Origin: Pyruvatibacter sp. HU-CL02332
GTDB taxonomy: Bacteria; Pseudomonadota; Alphaproteobacteria; CGMCC-115125
Direction: 5' to 3'
Assembly (NCBI RefSeq): GCF_040362765.1
Contig: NZ_BAABWK010000001.1
Span: forward strand, 1,961,501-2,025,500
Length of the DNA: 64,000 bases
Numbering within the stretch: the stretch's first letter is position 1; each line of letters begins with the position of its first letter. A program made the translations under genes and the position numbers. The notes under the pieces are model-generated. The model saw only the letters and a program-made list of their open reading frames with translations. It was not told the origin of the DNA and searched no databases. Shown piece after piece: positions 18,169 to 25,116 of the stretch.

Positions 18169-18210
18169 ACTTGAGCGCGTCCTTATAAAACTAATCTACT
18201 GCAATCGGCC

Positions 18211-19428
18211 TCAGGCTGCATCCAGCCCGAAACCAATATCATCTGTCAGGTCCGCAGCGTCTTCGAGGCCCACAGATAGTCTCAGCATTGCATCTGAGAT
18301 GCCAAGTTCTGCGCGGGCTTCAGGTGTCAGCCGCTGATGTGTCGTTGTCGCCGGGTGCGTGATGAGGCTTTTGGCGTCCCCAAGATTGTTACTGATCTTG
18401 ATCACGCCCAGCTGGTTTGCCAGCCGGAAGGCTGCTTCCTTACCGCCCTTAACCTCAAAAGCAATCATGTTGCCGGGCAATTTCATCTGTGCGGCCGCCA
18501 GATTGTGCTGCGGATGGTCAGAACGTCCAGGATAGATCACCCGGGCAATCTTCTCCTGCGCACCGAGAAAATCGGCAACGGCTATCGCATTTTCACAGTG
18601 GCGTTGGACCCGCAAATCCAGTGTCTCCAGGCTCTTAAGCATAACCCAGGCGTTGAAAGGGCTCAGCGCCGGCCCCGTCTGCCGCAAGAAGTTTGCCAGA
18701 TGGTCAGTGACGAATTCGTCAGATCCCAGAACCACCCCGCCAAGGCAGCGGCCCTGACCGTCAATGTGCTTCGTGGCGGAATAAACCACTACATCTGCGC
18801 CAAATTCCATGGGTTTTTGCAAAACCGGCGTGGCAAAAACATTGTCCACCACCAGCCGCGCGCCCGCATCATGGGCAATGTCAGCAACCGCTTTCAGGTC
18901 GATAATGTCCAAAGTGGGATTGGTGGGTGTTTCGAGAAAGAACACTTTTGTGTTCGGCCGGCGCGCCTCACGCCATTGGTTAAGATCGCAGCCATCCACC
19001 AAAGTGCTTTCCACGCCAAAGCGCGGCAGCAGTTCTTCAACAATGTAGCGGCATGAGCCAAACAGCGCCCGGGCAGCAACCACATGGTCGCCGGCGCTAA
19101 GCTGACACAGCATGGAGGCGGTCACAGCTGCCATGCCTGTTGCGGTTGCGCGGGCAGCCTCAGCACCTTCAAGCGCAATCATGCGCTCTTCAAACATCTG
19201 GACCGTTGGATTGGAGAAGCGGGAATAGATAAAGCCGTCATTCTCGCCCTTGAAGCGGGCTTCCGCCTGCTCGGCACTGTCATAGACATAGCCGGAGGTA
19301 AGGTACATTGCTTCGGAGGTTTCGCCGAAGGGGGACCGCTGGGTCCCGCCATGCACCATTTCGGTCTGTGGACGCAGCTTGCGGTCTGACACTGTGCTGT
19401 TCTTGCTATCGTTTGTTGGCTCGCCCAT
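18211..19428 (-). CDS. metZ: O-succinylhomoserine sulfhydrylase MetZ
   Basis: PLP-dependent Cys/Met metabolism enzyme making homocysteine from O-succinylhomoserine and sulfide. The Schiff-base Lys is at about 220 in YSATKHIDGQG, with the PLP-binding ATGMAAV and VDNVFATP. I choose the ATG at 19428 since GGAG stands about 9 bases upstream; the frame runs open to 19506 but that part is leader RNA. This gives 405 residues. A SAM-II riboswitch precedes the gene, supporting a methionine-pathway role. MetZ is preferred over cystathionine gamma-synthase by overall resemblance. Confidence 0.92.
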   Translation of the reverse strand: MGEPTNDSKNSTVSDRKLRPQTEMVHGGTQRSPFGETSEAMYLTSGYVYDSAEQAEARFKGENDGFIYSRFSNPTVQMFEERMIALEGAEAARATATGMAAVTASMLCQLSAGDHVVAARALFGSCRYIVEELLPRFGVESTLVDGCDLNQWREARRPNTKVFFLETPTNPTLDIIDLKAVADIAHDAGARLVVDNVFATPVLQKPMEFGADVVVYSATKHIDGQGRCLGGVVLGSDEFVTDHLANFLRQTGPALSPFNAWVMLKSLETLDLRVQRHCENAIAVADFLGAQEKIARVIYPGRSDHPQHNLAAAQMKLPGNMIAFEVKGGKEAAFRLANQLGVIKISNNLGDAKSLITHPATTTHQRLTPEARAELGISDAMLRLSVGLEDAADLTDDIGFGLDAA

Positions 19429-19454
19429 GGGGCCTTCTCCTTCAAACGCCCAAA

Positions 19455-19516
19455 AGAAAACCCGGCCTGTTTTCGCATCCGCCAACAGGCAGATCAAAAA
19501 ACACAAAAGGCCGGGG
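19455..19516 (-). terminator. Possible expression platform after the SAM-II aptamer
   Basis: On the minus strand GCCTGTT (19490-19484) pairs with AACAGGC (19471-19465). A competing 8-bp pairing joins CCCGGCCT near 19515-19508 with AGGCCGGG at 19468-19461. Both end next to TTTTCTTTT, so the leader could switch between two folds before metZ. This is inferred from pairing only. Confidence 0.45.
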
Positions 19517-19523
19517 GGCGCCC

Positions 19524-19586
19524 GTCCGACCTTTTAGCGCTGTTGTTTAACGTGGCCGCAAGCCGGTCGGCTCAAATCACCACGGG
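19524..19586 (-). ncRNA. SAM-II riboswitch (metA motif) in the metZ leader
   Basis: Read on the minus strand, the RNA has P1 CGUGG (19584-19580) pairing with CCACG (19555-19551). Its loop holds GAUUUG, then CCGACC (19570-19565), which pairs exactly with GGUCGG (19531-19526) right after the conserved GCUAAAA. This is the H-type pseudoknot of SAM-II. The conserved CUUGC and CGUUAAAC are also present. SAM-II is known mainly from alphaproteobacteria and senses S-adenosylmethionine to turn down methionine genes. Confidence 0.93.
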
Positions 19587-19711
19587 TGCCATGAACGGCC
19601 CCGATGGGCCCCTCAGACGAAGCGAGTCATACGCCGACGTGCAGATAGGGTCAAGCAGGCCTGAATCGGTCTATGATGCGGTCCAATCTGAATGCGAAAG
19701 ATATTCCGACA

Positions 19712-20878
19712 ATGACTGCTGCTGCCCAAAATGCGCCAAATACCGGCATCCTTGACGACCAGCGAGACGGTATTCTGCCCGCCGCAGAAATCGCCGCCCT
19801 GTGGCAGGCGGGTGTGATCCGCGCCAATCAGCCCCCCGCAGACAAGCAGATTCAGCCCGCCAGCCTTGATCTGCGGCTGGGCGAAAAGGCCTATCGCGTC
19901 CGCGCCAGCTTCCTGCCGGGCCACGGCGAACCAGTGTCCCACAAGCTTAAGAGCCTCAAGCTGCACGAAATTGATCTGCGTGAAGGCGCCGTCCTGGAGA
20001 CCGGCTGCGTTTATCTCGTGCCCCTGCTGGAGAGCCTCGCCCTGCCGGACACGCTCACCGCAGCAGCAAACCCGAAAAGCTCAACGGGCCGCCTTGATGT
20101 CTTCACCCGTGTCATCGTCGACGGCGGCGTCGAGTTTGATCAGATACCGGCAGGCTACGAGGGGCCGCTCTACGCAGAAATCAGTCCACGGACGTTCTCC
20201 ATTCTTGTACGCACCGGTTCCCGCCTGTCGCAGCTGCGGCTGCGTCGCGGTGACGCCGCCGTGGCACCGGAAGACATGCGGCAGCTACAGGCGGAAGCAG
20301 GTCTCATCACAGGGACATCCGACGCAGGTGTCGCGCCGACAAATGATGCCCGCGGCATTACCTTGAGCGTCGATCTGCGCGGCGATGATGAGACCGGCCT
20401 CATCGGCTACCGCGCCAAACGTCATTCAGGCCTTGTCGATGTGGACAGGGTCGGGGCCTATGACGTGCTCGACTACTGGGATCCCGTCCATGTACGCGGT
20501 GACGCCCGCATTATTCTGGACCCGGATGAGTTTTACATTCTCGCCAGTCGTGAAGCAGTTCAGATACCAGCAGACTACGCCGCCGAAATGGTGCCCTATG
20601 ACCCGCTGGTAGGTGAGTTCCGGGTTCACTATGCGGGTTTCTTTGATCCGGGCTTTGGCGCGGCGGAGGCCCATGGCGCCGGTGCCCGTGCCGTGCTGGA
20701 AGTGCGCAGCCACGAAGTGCCGTTCATTCTGGAACACGGCCAGACCATTGGCCGTCTTGTCTACGAGCACATGGCAAGCCGGCCGGACGCGCTTTACGGA
20801 CAGGATCTGGGCTCCAACTATCAGCGTCAGGGTCTGAAGCTTTCCAAACACTTCAAGGCTGGTGGGTCACCGGCGTGA
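19712..20878 (+). CDS. dcd: dCTP deaminase, long two-domain type
   Basis: Converts dCTP to dUTP for thymidylate synthesis. The 388-residue protein is the long alphaproteobacterial form with two tandem dUTPase-like domains, about twice the E. coli Dcd length. Recognisable parts are IQPASLDLRLGEKAYRVRASF, NPKSSTGRLDVFTRVI, and the second-domain LEVRSHEVPFILEHGQ. ATG 19712 gives the usual N-terminus; ATG 19673 is an alternative. It is divergent from metZ. The stop overlaps the lrgA-like start (TGATG). Confidence 0.88.
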   Translation: MTAAAQNAPNTGILDDQRDGILPAAEIAALWQAGVIRANQPPADKQIQPASLDLRLGEKAYRVRASFLPGHGEPVSHKLKSLKLHEIDLREGAVLETGCVYLVPLLESLALPDTLTAAANPKSSTGRLDVFTRVIVDGGVEFDQIPAGYEGPLYAEISPRTFSILVRTGSRLSQLRLRRGDAAVAPEDMRQLQAEAGLITGTSDAGVAPTNDARGITLSVDLRGDDETGLIGYRAKRHSGLVDVDRVGAYDVLDYWDPVHVRGDARIILDPDEFYILASREAVQIPADYAAEMVPYDPLVGEFRVHYAGFFDPGFGAAEAHGAGARAVLEVRSHEVPFILEHGQTIGRLVYEHMASRPDALYGQDLGSNYQRQGLKLSKHFKAGGSPA

Positions 20879-21246
20879 TGCGGCTTGCTGTGGCATTGCT
20901 CGGCGGTGCTGTCGCGCTCGTGACGGCGCAGCTTGTCGGCACGGCCTTCATGCAGGGTATGGGCATCCCGGTGCCCGGCGCGGTTGCGGGCCTCATTTTG
21001 ATGCTTGTGGCTCTGGCCCTCGGGGGCGGTGTGCCGGACGGTCTGGGCAGATTGTCTGATTTGCTTCTGCGCCATCTCAATCTCTTCTTCGTACCCGCTG
21101 GCGTGGGTCTCATGGCGCATCTGGGATTGCTCGCCCGCGATGGCGGACCTTTGATGATCGCCATTGTCGTCAGCACCCTTGCCGGCCTTGTGGTGGCTGG
21201 CGTCGTGTTCGTCTGGGCCAAAAAACGAACAGGCGGTGCATTGTGA
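20878..21246 (+). CDS. CidA/LrgA family membrane protein
   Basis: Small (122 residues) four-span membrane protein of the holin-like LrgA/CidA family, associated with murein hydrolase control or metabolite export. GIPVPGAVAGLILMLVALAL and LFFVPAGVGLMAHLGLL match the family. Translation start overlaps the dcd stop; its own stop overlaps the lrgB start, so dcd-lrgA-lrgB appear cotranscribed. Confidence 0.9.
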   Translation: MRLAVALLGGAVALVTAQLVGTAFMQGMGIPVPGAVAGLILMLVALALGGGVPDGLGRLSDLLLRHLNLFFVPAGVGLMAHLGLLARDGGPLMIAIVVSTLAGLVVAGVVFVWAKKRTGGAL

Positions 21247-21926
21247 GCGCACTCATCTGGCTTGCCATCACCATCGTCGCTTACTTGGGGGCCTTGGCAT
21301 TTGCCCGCCGCGTGAATGGCCACCCACTTGCCAATCCTGTTCTGGTCGCCTCCGTTCCCGTCATCCTGGCGATGCTGGCAACAGACACACCGCACGCGGT
21401 CTATCAGGAAGGTGGCGCTTGGCTTTTGGCGCTTCTGGGACCGGCAACGGTCGCACTGGCGATACCGCTGTTTCGAAACTGGCCCAAAGTGCGTGCCGCT
21501 GCAGGCCCTTTGTTTCTGGCAATCGGCGCCGGGTCGGTCACGGCTGTATCCACAGCTCTTGTCACCGCATGGGCGCTGGGCGCGGAAACCCAGACCCTGC
21601 TTTCTTTGGCGCCCAAGTCCGTCACGACACCCATCGCCATGGGTATCGCCCAGACCACACATGGTCTGCCCTTGCTGGCGGCTGCCATTGTTATTGTCAC
21701 AGGTGTTATTGGAGCGATCATCGGCCCGTGGCTGCTCAACCGTCTGGGCATCAAGGACGCGCAAGCCCATGGCGTGGCGCTGGGCACGGCAGCGCATGGT
21801 ATCGGCACGGCACGCGCGTTTCAGGAGAGCGAGGAGACCGGAACGTTCTCCGGCGTGGCTATGGGCGTGAATGGCATTGCCACAGCGCTGCTTTTGCCAT
21901 GGCTGCTCATCTGGCTTTTTGCCTGA
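21243..21926 (+). CDS. LrgB/CidB family membrane protein
   Basis: Partner of the LrgA-like protein, 227 residues with several hydrophobic spans. LAPKSVTTPIAMGIAQ and HGVALGTAAHGIGTARAFQ are the family hallmarks, and the C-terminal GVAMGVNGIATALLLPWL is conserved. GTG start overlaps the lrgA stop by 4 bases. LrgAB pairs have been linked to glycolate/pyruvate transport and to autolysis control; which applies here is unknown. Confidence 0.92.
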   Translation: MSALIWLAITIVAYLGALAFARRVNGHPLANPVLVASVPVILAMLATDTPHAVYQEGGAWLLALLGPATVALAIPLFRNWPKVRAAAGPLFLAIGAGSVTAVSTALVTAWALGAETQTLLSLAPKSVTTPIAMGIAQTTHGLPLLAAAIVIVTGVIGAIIGPWLLNRLGIKDAQAHGVALGTAAHGIGTARAFQESEETGTFSGVAMGVNGIATALLLPWLLIWLFA

Positions 21927-22002
21927 TCTTGCCGGGTGTTCTTTCTTGTCAGTCCGCCATGTGTTGGACTAACGTCCGCGTCCGCGCTTAGAGGGTGCGT
22001 AT

Positions 22003-22076
22003 GCGGGTGTAGCTCAATGGTAGAGCAGCAGCTTCCCAAGCTGACGACGAGAGTTCGATTCTCTTCACCCGCTCCA
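22003..22076 (+). tRNA. tRNA-Gly (anticodon CCC)
   Basis: Acceptor stem GCGGGTG (22003-22009) pairs with CACCCGC (22066-22072), the discriminator base is T and CCA is encoded. The D-arm is AGCTCAATGGTAGAGC, the anticodon loop TTCCCAA with CCC, and the T-arm GAGAGTTCGATTCTC with a one-base variant of the usual loop. It reads GGG codons. A terminator follows at 22143. No integrated element is seen at its 3' end. Confidence 0.96.
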
Positions 22077-22142
22077 GATCTTCGCACAACATCATTGCTC
22101 GAGTTTTGGGTGCCTGCCGACTTTGGCAGAACCAAGAGCCAA

Positions 22143-22194
22143 AGGGTGTGATTGCAGTGCAGAACCTGCGCAATCACACCCTGTTTGCTTTTGT
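22143..22194 (+). terminator. Terminator after tRNA-Gly, facing the nitroreductase end
   Basis: Perfect 13-bp stem (AGGGTGTGATTGC at 22143-22155 with 22170-22182), a 14-base loop, then GTTTGCTTTTG. It probably ends the tRNA transcript and may serve the converging nitroreductase gene. Confidence 0.75.
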
Positions 22195-22218
22195 GTCTGA
22201 TCTCTTTGACGAACGGCG

Positions 22219-22860
22219 TTAGTCGACGTGCGTAATCAGAGTTTCGTGCGCCTTGCGGACTTTCGGCATCTGCAAAAGCCAGTCACCTGTTGGATCACGA
22301 TACCCCAGCGGCAAAAGAACAACTGAGCGCAAGCCCCGCTCTCTCAGACCCAAAATCTTGTCGACCGTATCTGGGTCAAAACCTTCCATCGGCGTGCTGT
22401 CGACTTCCTGATCCGCGGCAGCAATCAGCGCGAAACCCAGTGCGATATAGGCCTGGCGCGCCGCATGGGCGTAGTTGACCTCCGCGTCGCGCGGCACATA
22501 GTTGGCTTTCAGGTTGCCGTAGTAGTCGTGAATCAACGGTATTTCGCCACGCGCTTCCACATTCAGTTTCGTGACGTCATCGATGCGCTCGTTCGTGTAA
22601 TTGTCCCACGCAGCAAACACCAAAAGATGTGACCCATCGGTAATAGGTGACTGGTCGCTGGCGGCCTTGCGGATGTCTGCCAGAACATCCGGATTTTTGA
22701 CGACAATCACCTCGAACGGCTGAGTGCCGCTCGACGTCGGTGCCATGCGGACCGCTTCCAGAATGGCATCAACTTTTTCCTGCGGCACGGCCTTGGCCGG
22801 GTCCATTTTCTTTGTGGCGTACCGCCAGTTCAAAAGGTCGCTGAGAGTCTTCTGGGTCAT
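22219..22860 (-). CDS. NAD(P)H-dependent nitroreductase family protein
   Basis: FMN-binding nitroreductase of the NfsB type, 213 residues, reducing quinones or nitro compounds. The N-terminal RYATKKMDPAK and VRMAPTSSGTQPFEVIVV are family markers, with late GLRERGLRSVVLLPLGYRD. ATG 22860 is well placed. The divergent HxlR-family gene across a 125-base gap is a plausible direct regulator, as in Bacillus HypR-HypO. Confidence 0.9.
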   Translation of the reverse strand: MTQKTLSDLLNWRYATKKMDPAKAVPQEKVDAILEAVRMAPTSSGTQPFEVIVVKNPDVLADIRKAASDQSPITDGSHLLVFAAWDNYTNERIDDVTKLNVEARGEIPLIHDYYGNLKANYVPRDAEVNYAHAARQAYIALGFALIAAADQEVDSTPMEGFDPDTVDKILGLRERGLRSVVLLPLGYRDPTGDWLLQMPKVRKAHETLITHVD

Positions 22861-22985
22861 GTGGTGGGTCCTGTCGTCAGAATTTGAAGTGGGTGGTATA
22901 CTTTTGTAACTGACGATATATTGAGAACCAAGGGTTCACGCAAGAAGGCACAGTGTTGAGCCTCGGTTACACGAAGGGAACCAAC
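22861..22985. promoter_or_regulatory. Divergent promoter region, nitroreductase/HxlR
   Basis: A 125-base gap with a GC-poor core at about 22892-22925 containing GTATAC (22896-22901) followed by TTTTGTAAC and GATATATTG. Promoters for both genes and an HxlR operator are expected in this core; I cannot fix exact -35/-10 elements. Confidence 0.4.
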
Positions 22986-23381
22986 ATGGCTGTCTCAGGG
23001 TCTGCAACGCAACAATGCCCCAACTGCAAACGCATCAATGAGGTCCTGACGCGCGTTGGAGATCGTTGGAGCGTTCTGGTCATCATCTCACTGGCTCAGT
23101 ACGGAACGCTGCGCTTCAATGAGCTGAAACGGAATCTGGGCATCTCCCAGCGGATGTTGAGCCGCACGTTGCGCGAGTTGGAGCGCGACGGGCTTGTCAA
23201 TCGGACCTACCACCCAACGATCCCACCCAAGGTGGAATATAATCTGACCGCAATGGGCGAGTCCTTTCGCGAGCCTGTAAACGCATTGGGCCAATGGGCG
23301 CTCGAAAACCTGGTTACGATTGATGCCGCCCGAGAGACCTATGATGCTGCAGCAGAACGCAAACAGACCGTCACGTCATAA
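22986..23381 (+). CDS. HxlR family transcriptional regulator, possible thiol sensor
   Basis: MarR-like winged-helix regulator of 131 residues. The HxlR core is clear: VLTRVGDRWSVLVIISL, FNELKRNLGISQRMLSRTLR and PPKVEYNLTAMG. Two N-terminal Cys, 11 and 14 (CPNCKR), are at the place of the redox-sensing Cys in YodB, CatR and HypR. ATG 22986 follows AAGGGA; the frame runs back to 22953 without RBS support. Regulation of the divergent nitroreductase by electrophile or oxidant stress is inferred. Confidence 0.88.
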   Translation: MAVSGSATQQCPNCKRINEVLTRVGDRWSVLVIISLAQYGTLRFNELKRNLGISQRMLSRTLRELERDGLVNRTYHPTIPPKVEYNLTAMGESFREPVNALGQWALENLVTIDAARETYDAAAERKQTVTS

Positions 23382-23523
23382 CGTCAGCTCATCCCCGTCT
23401 TGTGATCGCCGGTCCGAATAAGGCCTGCAAATCACCTTCCAATTGCCACAATCCCTCCCGCCCGTAGCCGCAAACAGGCGCGATATCTGCGTGCATTGAT
23501 CGATGTCCCAGGGGAGGGATCAC

Positions 23524-25116
23524 ATGCAGACCCTTAAATTTGATGGCCGCCTCGCGCGTGCCGGTTTTATTGCAGCGCTCGGTTTTGCGCTGATGCTTGC
23601 CGTCGGCGCCTTTTCCAGCACGGCCAAGGCTGAGGTAGACGCGCTCGACACTGCCGCACTTGATACAAAGGTCAGCTATGACCAGCCACTCATCAAGCGC
23701 GGCGAGAGCACCACCATTCATTTGATGATCGAGGTTCATTCGCCCCGCGAAGCATGGCCGGGGACGCAGGACCGTCCGCCGGTCAATCTGGCGCTGGTGC
23801 TGGACCGCTCCGGCTCCATGGAAGACAAGGGCAAGCTTGAATACGCCAAGCGCGCCGCCAAGCTGATGGTCGACCTTCTGGATCCCCGTGACCGGGTGGC
23901 GATAGTGGAGTATGACGATCGCATCAACGTGCTGTGGCCATCGGCCCCTGTTGAAAACGCCCGCGAAATCCATCGCCGAATTGACAGTCTTACGTCTCGC
24001 GGTAGCACCAACCTCACCGGCGGCATGATGCGCGGCGTGGAAGAAGTCCTGAAGCACTTCAACCGTTCCGAGTTGAACCGTGTGGTTCTCCTCTCTGACG
24101 GCCTGGCCAATCAGGGTATTACGGATCCCTATGACATTGCCCGCGAAGTGCGTGGCGCACGTCGTGATGGTGTGCGTATTTCCTCAATTGGTCTTGGTCT
24201 CGACTATGACGAAAACCTGATGCAGGCCATCGCGGAGAATGGCGCCGGCAACTACCACTATGTGGAACATCCCTCACAGATCGCCCGCATCTTTGAAGAA
24301 GAACTCTCAACGCTGGTGCGCACCACGGCGCGGGATATCAAGCTGCGCCTGAACGGATCAGGTGCCATCACCAGCATTGATGTCATTTCACTTGAAAGCG
24401 ACACGCCGGAAGATGTGTCGGTCGGTGACATGTTTGCCGGTGAAACGCAGCGCATCATGTTGAAGGTTGATGTCGCCGGCACGGATGCCGCCAGCATCGC
24501 GCTTGGCGATCTGGAAATGGCTTACACTGATGCGCGCTCGGGCGAAGAGCAGGTCACAGTCGTTCCGCTTTCAATCAAGACCAGCTCTGACGCATCTGCC
24601 GTCAACAAGGCCCGCAACGAAGACGTTGTGGTGGAAGCAGCCCTGTTTGATGCAGAACGCACCCAACTTGCAGCTGTCGCCGCCTACGAAGCAGGTGACA
24701 CGGCCCGTGCTGACGGTCTGCTTGAAGAGCTGTCCGCCCGCGTGGAAACGCAGGCAGCCGACATGGACGATGGCCGCCTGAGCGCTAAGCTTGAAGCTCT
24801 CAACGTTGAGCGTGAACAGATGAGCGTTGCAGCAGCCCCAGCTGAACGCAGCGCTTATCTCAAGAGCAGCAAGCAACGGCTCTATCAGGCAAAGTCGGGC
24901 AAGCGGTCCGGCTACCAGTTGCAGGTGGGCGATGAAGGTCTTGAGGTTGAACGCCTGCAGACCGCGTTGACCGACAAGGGCTTCTGGTCGGGACCCATCG
25001 ACGGCAAGTACACCGATGATCTTGAGGAGGCCGTGGACGAGTTCCAGGCCGCCGAAGGTATCAAGCAGGATGGTGTCGCTGGACCGTCAACCTTGCAGAA
25101 CCTTGGTCTCTACTAG
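23524..25116 (+). CDS. Secreted von Willebrand factor A protein with C-terminal peptidoglycan-binding domain
   Basis: 530 residues. A signal peptide (hydrophobic about 12-30, cleavage near AKA at 34-36) is followed by a vWA domain with a complete MIDAS: DRSGS at 94-98, a Thr in STNLTGG and Asp in LLSDGLAN. A beta-rich region and a helical linker follow, then a PG_binding_1 domain (about 465-530: GDEGLEVERLQTALTDKGFW, KQDGVAGPSTLQNLG). ATG 23524 has a strong GGGGAGGGA site; a GTG at 23503 is less likely. The protein may tether a metal-dependent adhesion module to the wall. The partner is unknown. Its stop overlaps the converging glycosyltransferase by 4 bases. Confidence 0.9.
   Translation: MQTLKFDGRLARAGFIAALGFALMLAVGAFSSTAKAEVDALDTAALDTKVSYDQPLIKRGESTTIHLMIEVHSPREAWPGTQDRPPVNLALVLDRSGSMEDKGKLEYAKRAAKLMVDLLDPRDRVAIVEYDDRINVLWPSAPVENAREIHRRIDSLTSRGSTNLTGGMMRGVEEVLKHFNRSELNRVVLLSDGLANQGITDPYDIAREVRGARRDGVRISSIGLGLDYDENLMQAIAENGAGNYHYVEHPSQIARIFEEELSTLVRTTARDIKLRLNGSGAITSIDVISLESDTPEDVSVGDMFAGETQRIMLKVDVAGTDAASIALGDLEMAYTDARSGEEQVTVVPLSIKTSSDASAVNKARNEDVVVEAALFDAERTQLAAVAAYEAGDTARADGLLEELSARVETQAADMDDGRLSAKLEALNVEREQMSVAAAPAERSAYLKSSKQRLYQAKSGKRSGYQLQVGDEGLEVERLQTALTDKGFWSGPIDGKYTDDLEEAVDEFQAAEGIKQDGVAGPSTLQNLGLY

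Noticed and set aside
20853-21797. 314-codon minus-strand frame over lrgA/lrgB
   Set aside because: His/Cys/Arg-rich shadow of two well-recognised membrane protein genes.
22003-22200. Integration site for a mobile element at tRNA-Gly
   Set aside because: No integrase, no repeat of the tRNA 3' end and ordinary genes on both sides.
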